This document shows positions 1 through 7,346 of a stretch of 47,981 nt of DNA, in pieces. The position numbers were made by a program, and so were the translations under genes. This stretch comes from Bacteroidota bacterium (GTDB lineage Bacteria > Bacteroidota > Bacteroidia > Chitinophagales > Chitinophagaceae), in contig JAUZOA010000035.1 of NCBI GenBank assembly GCA_030706685.1, positions 1-47,981 of the forward strand, given 5' to 3'. The first letter of the stretch is position 1. Each line of letters opens with the position of its first letter. Under the pieces are notes generated by a model, which worked only from the letters and a program-made list of their open reading frames with translations, was not told the DNA's origin and searched no databases.

Positions 1-731
1 CCGACGCAGGATATCTCCACGGCTTTGCGGAGAAGGTTCATTTCCTCAGGCATTTTTATTTCCCTCAGCCTGCCCGTGAATTCGCGGTAAGAGCGGGTAT
101 CAAATTTTTTATCTTTTGAATAATCTTCCGGTATCGCCGCCTTTTCTTTGAATTGCTGGATCAGGTGAAGGAGATCGGCGTTATCTCTTTCATTGGGAAC
201 ATCTGCCGGGAACCTGTCAAAAATGATCTTGTCGAATTTGGAGAAATCAATAGGGAAGCTCTTAAAATCTTCCCCGTTGAAGGCCATCGGGATACCCAAT
301 CGCTCTTTTACACCTTCCGTACCCATCCTTCTCCCGGTCCATTGTTCGGCCTGGGCATCTCTTTTTTGTACAAACAATAATTCAACATATTTATTACCGG
401 CAGAATCCGTTTGTTCATCCTTAAAGATCAGTAGAAGAGAATGAGGTTCTTTATACCCGCTGAAATAATACATATCAGGGTTGGCATGGTAGAAATAATC
501 TACATCGTTAGAAAAATTCCGGGTGGGATAAGCAAATACAACAAAGACTGAATTGGCAGGCATCATTTGGCGAAGGGCCACGCGCCGGCCTGCATGAAAA
601 GAAGCAGGCAGGTAGTCTTTGGGCAGGTCATTGTCTTCCGCATCGGGCCGGGCAGGTTGCGCAAAAGCAAAACCGGTTAATAATAGTGTGAGGGCAAAGA
701 ATAAAATTCTTTTTGGGAAAGTGCTGTGCAT
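1..731 (-). CDS. Aminopeptidase P-like Xaa-Pro peptidase, N-terminal part (truncated by window edge)
   Basis: The frame is open from the ATG at 729-731 to the window start, about 243 codons, so the C-terminal part is missing. The protein opens with a signal peptide (hydrophobic run ILFFALTLLLTGFAFA, probable cleavage after AFA), so it is exported. It then shows the N-terminal creatinase/aminopeptidase-P domain: MPANSVFVVFAY, then a YYFSGYKEPHSLLLI-like block that normally precedes the catalytic M24 pita-bread domain. The metal ligands of that domain would lie beyond the edge. By family, the enzyme removes N-terminal residues preceding proline. An export signal suggests a periplasmic role in peptide digestion. 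Assignment to the aminopeptidase P N-terminal family is fairly secure; activity cannot be judged. Confidence 0.8.
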   Translation of the reverse strand, partial: MHSTFPKRILFFALTLLLTGFAFAQPARPDAEDNDLPKDYLPASFHAGRRVALRQMMPANSVFVVFAYPTRNFSNDVDYFYHANPDMYYFSGYKEPHSLLLIFKDEQTDSAGNKYVELLFVQKRDAQAEQWTGRRMGTEGVKERLGIPMAFNGEDFKSFPIDFSKFDKIIFDRFPADVPNERDNADLLHLIQQFKEKAAIPEDYSKDKKFDTRSYREFTGRLREIKMPEEMNLLRKAVEISCV

Positions 732-815
732 AAAAAAAGTGATTGTATGATCTAATATAATCATTCCAACCACTATCCCGGATAAAAATACATGAACGGC
801 TTCAGGCGCTATTTT

Positions 816-1085
816 TTAGTCATCATCGTCTTCCTCTTCATAATACGCGTCTTCATTTTTGTAATGTTCTTCCCAGGCTTTTACAGCTTCATCGCTCAGG
901 CATTCGATGATGTCAAACAAAGCATCTTTTTTCAGTTTCCATTCCGTTTCGGTAGGATCGTCAAAACGCTGCACAAAGAGACAGTGATCCGTTTCCACGG
1001 CTACCTTGATCAGCGTGATGGCTGAGTCTTCCTTTTCCTTTACCAGGTAATAGCATCCGTTTTCTAACAAGTCATAGGTATACAT
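816..1085 (-). CDS. Small acidic hypothetical protein (89 aa)
   Basis: The 89-residue protein begins MYTYDLLENGCYYLV and ends in a strongly acidic tail (EEEDDDD). The ATG is preceded at about 5 nt by a purine-rich GGGAGGGG run that resembles a strong ribosome binding site, which supports both the start and the reality of the gene. There is no signal peptide, membrane segment or recognised motif. Alternating charged and hydrophobic residues with several Trp and Tyr suggest a small folded cytoplasmic protein. It lies 84 bases upstream, on the same strand, of the aminopeptidase P-like gene, but nothing links their functions. I do not recognise the family. Confidence 0.6.
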   Translation of the reverse strand: MYTYDLLENGCYYLVKEKEDSAITLIKVAVETDHCLFVQRFDDPTETEWKLKKDALFDIIECLSDEAVKAWEEHYKNEDAYYEEEDDDD

Positions 1086-1591
1086 AACCCCTCCCTTTTT
1101 TTTACATTGTTCTTAGAATCTTCGCCCCGGTCATCAATCAGCCGGAATGGGAATAGTAATTCAGAATTTAAATGGTAATGTCAACAAATTAGTAAGGAGA
1201 ATAGAATGAGTTAGAAGTACTATCCAAAATTAGGGATTTGCTCAATTGATAAAATCTAAATTTTTGCCAGTTTCGTTAAATTCCTGAAATCCTGTAATTG
1301 ACTATCTGGAAATCAGTTAGTTATAAAATGTTACTAATCAAGTACATGAGATAAACTGCTGAATATTCCCAGTTATTGACTATTACTGCTTTATAGGAAT
1401 CGGGCCTTCTTTTACCTGGTTTTCTGTTCAGTTTAGTGAAAGATCCGGGAGTATTTATTTCCCTGTATGAAGTCTTTTATTCAGCTTCTTTGTCTTTGAA
1501 ATGTGAGCGTCAAAAAATAAAATAATAAGATTTTAACAGGTATAATTTCTGTATGCTATCTTAATTTTTTTTTTGAATAATTAATAAGGAT
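1086..1591. other. AT-rich intergenic stretch without recognisable gene
   Basis: About 500 bases, very AT-rich, with stops in all frames. I see no recognisable coding remnant, RNA gene or clear TAnnTTTG promoter. It contains the upstream region of the small acidic gene on the left and ends at the terminator on the right. Confidence 0.5.
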
Positions 1592-1628
1592 AAAAAAAAT
1601 CCCGTCTCATCTCAGATGGGACGGGATT
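1592..1628 (-). terminator. Intrinsic terminator of the 52-aa gene
   Basis: On the minus strand, AATCCCGTC pairs with GACGGGATT and an inner CATCT/AGATG extends the stem. It is followed by a run of T (positions 1598 down to 1592). It lies directly after the stop codon at 1645, as expected for a factor-independent terminator. Confidence 0.85.
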
Positions 1629-1644
1629 CATGTAGCCGGTAACT

Positions 1645-1803
1645 TTAGCCGAACATGCAAGTTCTTCTGCATTCGTGTTTCTTTTCCTGTTTTTCGGTCT
1701 TTTTTTCCATTGACTGCTTGTTGCTGCTGCGGTTACCCAGGCTGGCATAAGCGATAAAGCCAATGCCACCGGCTAATACAAGAGCGATCAATACTTTTTT
1801 CAT
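1645..1803 (-). CDS. Small exported or membrane-anchored protein with CRRTC C-terminus (52 aa)
   Basis: This 52-codon frame starts at the ATG at 1801-1803 and reads MKKVLIALVLAGGIGFIAYA, a short hydrophobic export or anchor segment. A Lys/Glu-rich middle follows (KKTEKQEKKHE), and it ends CRRTCMFG. A good intrinsic terminator immediately downstream supports it as a real transcription unit. A longer frame overlapping the same bases (1581-1769) lacks these traits and is judged spurious. From memory, similar tiny proteins with a hydrophobic head, KE-rich middle and CxxTC tail occur in Chitinophagaceae without known function. The two cysteines might form a disulfide or bind metal; that is inference. 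Confidence 0.7.
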   Translation of the reverse strand: MKKVLIALVLAGGIGFIAYASLGNRSSNKQSMEKKTEKQEKKHECRRTCMFG

Positions 1804-1889
1804 ACCGAATGGTTTTACTATTAAAAGTTACGATCATTTTACAATACCGGGCAAATTTTTTAGACAAGTGGCAGCTTTTCAATCATGAA

Positions 1890-4094
1890 TTATTTTCTTT
1901 GTTCAGTATTAGTAATAGGTTGCTGGCGGGAATAACAAGGAAAAATAAGCTCTGTTGCCCTTCTTGTTAATTCCTGCAAACCCAGATTATATTTCTGTCT
2001 TTTCTGATCGGTAATATCAAACAATGCGAAATCATTTTCCCTGTCCAAAAACGAAGACTGCGTAAAGTTCCCGGCGCTGTTCAGCTTTTTATTCAATTCA
2101 TCTTTCCCTGCCGGTGTCAATATTATAGTAGAATAGTCCTTTGCCTCAATAGTATCTTTTGAATAGAAATAGGCCTGTTCATCTTTATAGGCGATACATA
2201 TCAGTTTGTATCGCATCAGCTCATCCAGTTTTTCGGTATATTTTCCTTCAATACCATCCAGGCGCATGAAACTGGTCAGTCTATCCGGAAGCAAATAAAC
2301 ATTGAGCCGGTCATATTGCTTCCATTGGTCTACCTGTACCGAAACAGGTAAATAATTGATGATGGCTTTTTTACCGGTACCGGGTTCAGTATAATTAAGT
2401 GAAGTGCGGGTAATGGTGGATTCAGTTACATACCTGTCTACATTACACCATCCAGTTGTTGTTACCTGCGCTCTGTAAGCGCTGGTACCGGGTCTGGGAA
2501 CAATGGCAGTATCATATCCCAATTGCCGGTAAGCTTCTTTTATGTTTAGCCTCAATTCTTCCCTAAAATTTTGCGCCATCCTGTTAATTGAATCTGTTTC
2601 ATGTTTTGTCCTTCGGTCCAATGCTTCATCATCCAGTTGAGCTTGTTTGCCCCAGAATTCATTTTCTGTTTTGGCAATGGCTTCTGTGAATGCCCGGGCC
2701 TTATTTTGATAATATTCCCTCAACATTTCAAATTGTTTGGAGCCGTTCTGCACTTTCCCGTCATGCCTTGATGCAAAGGAAGAAAATATTTTATAGACAT
2801 CACTGCCTCCATGCCAGATTAAAGCTGCCAATGAATCGATAACTGAAAGGCTTTTATCAAGATTATTGACATAAAGATCAAAAATAGCCGGGTCGCGATA
2901 TACATGTATCCAATAAAGACGTTCTTCAAATTCACGGGTCGCAAGAATAGTGTTTTGAAATTTTTCATTCCATATAGCTTTAATCTTTGACGGGTTAATG
3001 CCATAACATGTTTCAGAAATAGATGAGTCAGCAGAAGATGTGATGGTATCAGTAGAGTAATATTTTCGGGGCTGTGAGGAACCATTTTTTAAGAGCTTAT
3101 CCAGGAATTCTGATTTTGACATTTTCCCGCTTGATTTCTCATTTTCCATAATAGGTTTGCTGGCAGGCCCAATATACTCAGTCTCATTTGCAAACAATCT
3201 TGCCAGGGAATAGTAAAGACTATCTGTGAATTTTTTATTCATTCTGTCATATCCCCATTGCTGCAATGAATCCAGGTAATGGGGAGGGTAGAAGTTCAGC
3301 ATTTGAATATCTACCGGCACCAGGTCATGTTCCAATGGTTTCGGATTGATCCAGTCAATGTTTCCGCTCATGGTGCGCTTTCCATTGAATAATTGCATAC
3401 CGGGCCTGTTATTATCAGTGGGTATTTCGGCATAAATTCCATGCGCAGGATCTATCTTCAATATTTTTCCATCTTTTCTTGCATCTGTAAAAAACATGCC
3501 GCCGCTTTCCAGCAGGTTATTACCCGAACGGGTAGAAAGCCCTGCTTTCATAATGGTTGCCGGGTCGAGCGCTTCTTTTACCGCCAGTTCTATCCTGCCA
3601 TCGACAGGATTGCCATTTTCATCCAGGAAAACATGGGCCGGAACCGCCATTACTATACCCCCTTTTGTTTCTATAACAGTATCTTTTGAAGCGTTAAGAA
3701 GGAATATTTGAGCCGGAATATTCCTGTCGGCATCCGCCCATTTCTTTTCACCCTGTTCATTATATTCAGGCAGAGATTTTCCTTCGTAAGCATAGTGATG
3801 GCTGGCATTTTTGTCATAAAAAAAGACAACAGACAGGATAACAGCAACACTCAATCCTCCCAGTCCCCATTTTCGGGCATTGACTCCCCACCGGAATCTT
3901 TTACCAGCTATCTGTATTTTTTGTTTGAGGATATTTCGTTCAATTCCTCTCATAATGTCCGCCTGCAGCTTTACTTGCTCCGCGAGAGCCGGATCATTGG
4001 CTATTTGGCTTTCAAAAGAGGCCTTGCCGGGATCAGTCATTTCACCCTTAAGGTATTGCTCTATTTTTTCCATTAGTTCAAGTTCGGGACGCAT
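1890..4094 (-). CDS. Membrane-anchored anti-sigma-like protein with large extracytoplasmic domain (734 aa)
   Basis: The gene starts 3 bases after the stop of an ECF sigma gene, so the two are almost certainly cotranscribed. The N-terminus (about 1-65: IEQYLKGEMTDPGKASFESQI...ADIMRGIERNIL) has the helical look of a cytoplasmic anti-sigma region. One membrane segment follows at about 76-93 (WGLGGLSVAVILSVVFFY). The remaining 640 residues would be periplasmic. Near 125-180 is a module of the type GGIVMAVPAHVFLDENGNPVDG followed by LAVKEALDPATIM, a beta-rich domain I recognise from uncharacterised Bacteroidota surface proteins. The rest is not recognised. By context it should hold the upstream sigma factor until the outer part senses a signal. 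It is far longer than normal anti-sigma factors. Confidence 0.75.
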   Translation of the reverse strand: MRPELELMEKIEQYLKGEMTDPGKASFESQIANDPALAEQVKLQADIMRGIERNILKQKIQIAGKRFRWGVNARKWGLGGLSVAVILSVVFFYDKNASHHYAYEGKSLPEYNEQGEKKWADADRNIPAQIFLLNASKDTVIETKGGIVMAVPAHVFLDENGNPVDGRIELAVKEALDPATIMKAGLSTRSGNNLLESGGMFFTDARKDGKILKIDPAHGIYAEIPTDNNRPGMQLFNGKRTMSGNIDWINPKPLEHDLVPVDIQMLNFYPPHYLDSLQQWGYDRMNKKFTDSLYYSLARLFANETEYIGPASKPIMENEKSSGKMSKSEFLDKLLKNGSSQPRKYYSTDTITSSADSSISETCYGINPSKIKAIWNEKFQNTILATREFEERLYWIHVYRDPAIFDLYVNNLDKSLSVIDSLAALIWHGGSDVYKIFSSFASRHDGKVQNGSKQFEMLREYYQNKARAFTEAIAKTENEFWGKQAQLDDEALDRRTKHETDSINRMAQNFREELRLNIKEAYRQLGYDTAIVPRPGTSAYRAQVTTTGWCNVDRYVTESTITRTSLNYTEPGTGKKAIINYLPVSVQVDQWKQYDRLNVYLLPDRLTSFMRLDGIEGKYTEKLDELMRYKLICIAYKDEQAYFYSKDTIEAKDYSTIILTPAGKDELNKKLNSAGNFTQSSFLDRENDFALFDITDQKRQKYNLGLQELTRRATELIFPCYSRQQPITNTEQRK

Positions 4095-4097
4095 AGC

Positions 4098-4664
4098 TCA
4101 GTTATTAAAGGTTTGAGTAGTTGGTTTCAATTCTTTCAGCCTGTTCCTGGCCCCTTCAAGGCATTTATATTTTTGGTTTTTGGCCGTGTTTTCCGAATTA
4201 TAACCCATGTAGGCGGCAATAGCTTTTAACTTCATTCCCCCTTTATAAAAAAGTAATAAGAGTTCGCGGCAACGATCACCCAGTTGATCCAGTATTTTTT
4301 CTGCTAATCGCGCCCTGCTTTCTTTTTCTATTATATCTTCCAGTTCTTTTTCTTCTGCCTCTTTCAATCCTGTTTCGAAATCAGCGCGGATATGATGTTT
4401 TCTTTTTTTCAATTCATCTTTCCATAAATACAGGCTAACGCTGAACAGATAGGTGCTTAAACGGGCAGTTAGTTCAAATCCCGGATTTTTCACTTTCCTG
4501 CACAGGATGATAAGTGTTTCCTGGAAGATATCTTCGGCATCTTCTGCATTTCCGCCATTTGACAAGATCATCTTGCGGATCATGGGAAAATGCCGGTACA
4601 AGACTACAAGGGCCCTGTCATTATTATCCGTTCGGATCAGTTCTGTTATCTTTTGGTCCTGCAT
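4098..4664 (-). CDS. ECF RNA polymerase sigma factor
   Basis: A 188-aa sigma-70 family protein. Region 2 is visible at about 20-85 (LYRHFPMIRKMI, EDAEDIFQETLIILCRKV, STYLFSVSLYLWKDELKKRK). Region 4 is at about 125-180 (LGDRCRELLLLFYKGGMKLKAIAAYMGYNSENTAKNQKYKCL), with a helix-turn-helix that recognises the -35 element. It is followed 3 bases later by the membrane anti-sigma-like gene, the usual sigma-then-anti-sigma order. Upstream on the minus strand lies GGTGACCTTTTT, resembling the TGTAACC -35 element near the other ECF gene at 37.6 kb, so autoregulation is possible. Confidence 0.9.
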   Translation of the reverse strand: MQDQKITELIRTDNNDRALVVLYRHFPMIRKMILSNGGNAEDAEDIFQETLIILCRKVKNPGFELTARLSTYLFSVSLYLWKDELKKRKHHIRADFETGLKEAEEKELEDIIEKESRARLAEKILDQLGDRCRELLLLFYKGGMKLKAIAAYMGYNSENTAKNQKYKCLEGARNRLKELKPTTQTFNN

Positions 4665-4995
4665 TATTGACGGCTTTTAATATATATGGTCAAAATGGAA
4701 AAAGGTCACCCTTCCCGGAAAAAATTTTTTTAAAAAAGGCAAGATTAAAACTAATAACTGGGAGAAAAGTGGTCTGTAATCTATAAAGAAAGCTGAAGTG
4801 GAGTAATTTCCTTCCTATCTATTCGCTTCTATATAAACACTGATTTTTCTTTGGTGGCGGAGTTTTATGATCCCGACATAAAGCGAAATAGATTTTCAAC
4901 CAGTACTTTATTGAAACCAGATGACCGATGACGAGGGATAATTTCTATAATTTTATAAAATAAAATTTTCTTTGATAAACTATCAAGCAAAATCA
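4665..4995. other. Divergent intergenic region between the ECF gene and the GNAT gene
   Basis: AT-rich spacer of about 330 bases. Its left end holds the presumed promoter region of the sigma gene (GGTGACCTTTTT on the minus strand near 4701-4712). A plus-strand open stretch of some 44 codons ending near 4931 has plausible composition but no start codon and no similarity I recognise, so it is not called. Confidence 0.4.
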
Positions 4996-5535
4996 ATGAA
5001 TAACCATTTGACAAGAAACGGCAAAGAATTTACTATAAGAAGGGCTGGCGAAAAGGATGCAGAGAATATCATTAATTATGCTAAAATATTATTCTCTTCC
5101 ACCGACCAGGTTTTAACGACTTTACCAGAATATACGATTACAGTAGAAGAAGAAAAAGTTTGGATAAATAACTCGCTGAAAAATCCTGCTTCAATAATTT
5201 TAATCGCGGAAATGGATAACGCGGTCGTAGGGCTTCTTGACTTTTCCACAAAAAACAGGAAGAAAATGGCTCATATTGGAGAGTTTGGAGTAAGTGTGCA
5301 CCCGGGCTACCAGGGCAATGGCATCGGGCAAAAACTTATTGAAACCCTTTTGGAATGGGCAAAGAACAACCGGCAAATTGAAAAAGTATTTTTAAACGTC
5401 TTTGCTACCAATCAGCGGGCCATTAATCTATACAAAAAATTAGGGTTCACGGAAGAAGGCAGGCATATCAAAGCAATAAAACAATTATCAGGAGAATACA
5501 CTGACATCATTCAAATGTATATAGAAACAAAATAA
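4996..5535 (+). CDS. GNAT family N-acetyltransferase
   Basis: A protein of about 179 residues with the GNAT fold. The acetyl-CoA loop is visible as HPGYQGNGIGQKLIE (the Q-x-x-G-x-G pattern), then a beta-alpha unit and the C-terminal FATNQRAINLYKKLGFTEEGR, typical of RimI/RimJ-like and amine acetyltransferases. The substrate cannot be told. I use the ATG at 4996; a TTG nine codons upstream keeps the frame open but is a less likely start. It stands alone between unrelated genes. Confidence 0.88.
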   Translation: MNNHLTRNGKEFTIRRAGEKDAENIINYAKILFSSTDQVLTTLPEYTITVEEEKVWINNSLKNPASIILIAEMDNAVVGLLDFSTKNRKKMAHIGEFGVSVHPGYQGNGIGQKLIETLLEWAKNNRQIEKVFLNVFATNQRAINLYKKLGFTEEGRHIKAIKQLSGEYTDIIQMYIETK

Positions 5536-5628
5536 AGTTACTGCGGGCAACGAAGCGGGCGCATGCTTGAAAATTTAAAAAGTTATCCCGATTAGCCTGG
5601 TTTCAAGCAACTTTCCATGGAAGATTTA

Positions 5629-5760
5629 TTAAGCATCGGGAAACCATGCCGACATATCGGGCGCCCCCGTTATTACGGTTTTATCCTTGTACTGCTTCAC
5701 GATTATGTTCTTCAGCTTTCCAAAGACACCAGCTAATAAAGGATTGTCTGTTACAATCAT
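5629..5760 (-). pseudogene. Short frame resembling the N-terminus of a small Bacteroidota hypothetical family (43 aa)
   Basis: From the ATG at 5760 the frame reads MIVTDNPLLAGVFGKLKN and continues through VVKQY-like IIVKQYKDKTVITGAPDMS before a short unrelated tail and a stop. From memory this matches the start of a family of about 100 residues in Bacteroidota whose N-terminus reads like 'N..L.G.SGKL.....KQY...TVI...PDMS' and then continues for 60 more residues. Here the continuation is missing, so it is read as a 3'-truncated remnant. It could also be a real microprotein; the family memory cannot be checked here. Confidence 0.4.
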
Positions 5761-5825
5761 ACCTCGATTAACTTTAGGTGAAACCATGTAAATTTCATTA
5801 TATTTTCATGGTAAGTTCATAATTC

Positions 5826-5865
5826 TTCCATTCATCCTCCATTATTTAATGGAAGATGAATGGAA
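5826..5865. repeat. Long near-perfect stem-loop
   Basis: TTCCATTCATC (5826-5836) pairs with GATGAATGGAA (5855-5865), and inside it CCATTA (5839-5844) pairs with TAATGG (5847-5852). This leaves only a 2-nt internal mismatch on each side and a 2-nt loop. It lies in the non-coding gap between the GNAT gene and the GDPD gene. It has no U-run on either side, so it is not a standard terminator. Confidence 0.7.
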
Positions 5866-6036
5866 AATCTATGGAAAAATAATGTCTAAATAATGGTTAA
5901 ATAGTAAGTTAAAAGAGGGAGCATTCTGGCTTTGACCCGGTAACCGGGTAGGCCATTCAACTGGACCTGGTCAAATTCCAGGGAGGACATCCGGCGCGAA
6001 GTAAGAAAGTTCTAAGGTGTCGCTTTTCACAGGGCA

Positions 6037-7341
6037 TTATTTGTCCCGCACGCATCTCACACTAAATCCACTCGTGTTTCTCAGCCTGTTTCTGTATATA
6101 TTGTTCCTGTCATGATTGACATAGAAAAACCATCCTTCCATATCGCCGAATTTTGAAGATGACCAGAAGCAAGCATGGTCGCCGAGATTATTGAAAGAGC
6201 CATCACTATGATAGCGGCTGCCTGCCGGAATTGCAGCAAAGCCGCTTTCATCCGTGGCGCCGGTATTAGGAGATAACCATTTATCCAGTGATTTTAATTT
6301 TCCTCCGGCAACAGAACTTCCTCCCAAATACAGGATCAGTGTATCCCATTCTTCCTTAGAAGGCAGGCGCCACCCGGACGGGCATGCATTTTCTGCAGCT
6401 TCCAATGTATATAACCTCCCGTATTCCGCTTCGTATTTTTCATCAGTTTTGTATGCAAAGCTCCCGGATGAAGTATGAAAAGCCAGGTTTTCAGCCAACC
6501 AGGTTTGACTGCCTATTGTTATGGTTTTATAAACTTTATTGTCCCTGCTGTCTACTATTTCTCCGTGTTTATTCTGAAACGAAGGTAAATGTGCCAGGAG
6601 CAGGTCAGGACGGTCCGTTGTAATCCCGGCTACTCCTGATTGTACCAGGCGCACCATCTCTTTTTCATCATTTACAGTATAGGCAAATAGTTTTAGATGA
6701 TGCTTTTTTACAATGGACACAACAGATGAGTCAATAATGGAATACCGCAGGCTTACCCCATCCAGGGACAGGCTGTTTATTTTATCAATATTGGCAAAAA
6801 AACTATCAATGTCATTGCAAAGCCAGACACATTGCCGGTCGGGAAAATTTTTCTTAGTAGCCGTTATTGTTGCCAGGTCGAAACATATAAAGGAAATATT
6901 TTTATTTATTCCCTCTTCGTCGATGATCTTTTTAAGCGCCGGCAATAGCTTCATGCGGGCCTTTAATTCGACAACCAATTCCTTACCCCGGGGTAATGCC
7001 GCTACTATATCATCTAATAATGGAATTTTTTCTCCTTTGTATTTCTCACTTTTGAATGAACCAACGTCCAGCGTTTGAAGCATTTGATAATTGGCTTCTG
7101 CTACTTCGATATTTTTACCTGATGTTCTTTTGGTATTGGCATCATGTATACAAACGATACGTCCGTCAGCCGTAAGGTAAATATCCACTTCTGCCGCATC
7201 AGCTCCTTTCTGCCAGGCCAGATTAACAGAAACGCGTGTATTCTCCGGCGCATCATAGGATGCTCCGCGGTGTGCGATAATTTTGACTTGCGCATGTAAC
7301 GTAAAAGGGAATGCTAACAGGATTACAAGTATTTTTTTCAT
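6037..7341 (-). CDS. Exported glycerophosphodiester phosphodiesterase fused to a FISUMP domain
   Basis: The 434-aa protein has a signal peptide (MKKILVILLAFPFTLHA). A full GDPD domain follows at about 20-250 with all expected catalytic residues: H24-R25 (AHRG), PENT at 32-35, E51/D53 (EVDIY), H66 (IHD), E125/K127 (VELK), and near the end ITTDRPD. The family hydrolyses glycerophosphodiesters to glycerol 3-phosphate and an alcohol. Residues about 258-432 form a Fibrobacter succinogenes major paralogous (FISUMP) domain: ITIGSQTWLAENL, CPSGWRLPSKEEWDTL, FWSSS, and terminal FSVRCVRD. FISUMP is common in Bacteroidota surface proteins and of unknown function. It is the last gene of the SusCD operon, 5 bases after the preceding gene. 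Confidence 0.92.
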   Translation of the reverse strand: MKKILVILLAFPFTLHAQVKIIAHRGASYDAPENTRVSVNLAWQKGADAAEVDIYLTADGRIVCIHDANTKRTSGKNIEVAEANYQMLQTLDVGSFKSEKYKGEKIPLLDDIVAALPRGKELVVELKARMKLLPALKKIIDEEGINKNISFICFDLATITATKKNFPDRQCVWLCNDIDSFFANIDKINSLSLDGVSLRYSIIDSSVVSIVKKHHLKLFAYTVNDEKEMVRLVQSGVAGITTDRPDLLLAHLPSFQNKHGEIVDSRDNKVYKTITIGSQTWLAENLAFHTSSGSFAYKTDEKYEAEYGRLYTLEAAENACPSGWRLPSKEEWDTLILYLGGSSVAGGKLKSLDKWLSPNTGATDESGFAAIPAGSRYHSDGSFNNLGDHACFWSSSKFGDMEGWFFYVNHDRNNIYRNRLRNTSGFSVRCVRDK

Positions 7342-7346
7342 GCCGG

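Larger units (their letters stand above)
5536..6036. other. Intergenic region with a gene remnant and a long stem-loop
   Basis: About 500 bases without an intact gene. It contains the short frame at 5629-5760 and the strong hairpin at 5826-5865, each listed separately. A small CCCGGT-A-ACCGGG palindrome is near 5936-5950. No promoter was identified. Confidence 0.5.

Noticed and set aside
1581-1769. 62-aa minus-strand frame overlapping the terminator
   Set aside because: It runs through the terminator hairpin and has no signal or motif; the overlapping 52-aa frame has a proper start, export region and terminator.
5826-5865. Terminator for the GNAT or GDPD gene
   Set aside because: No U-run follows on either strand and the position is about 290 bases from the GNAT stop and 170 bases past the GDPD stop.
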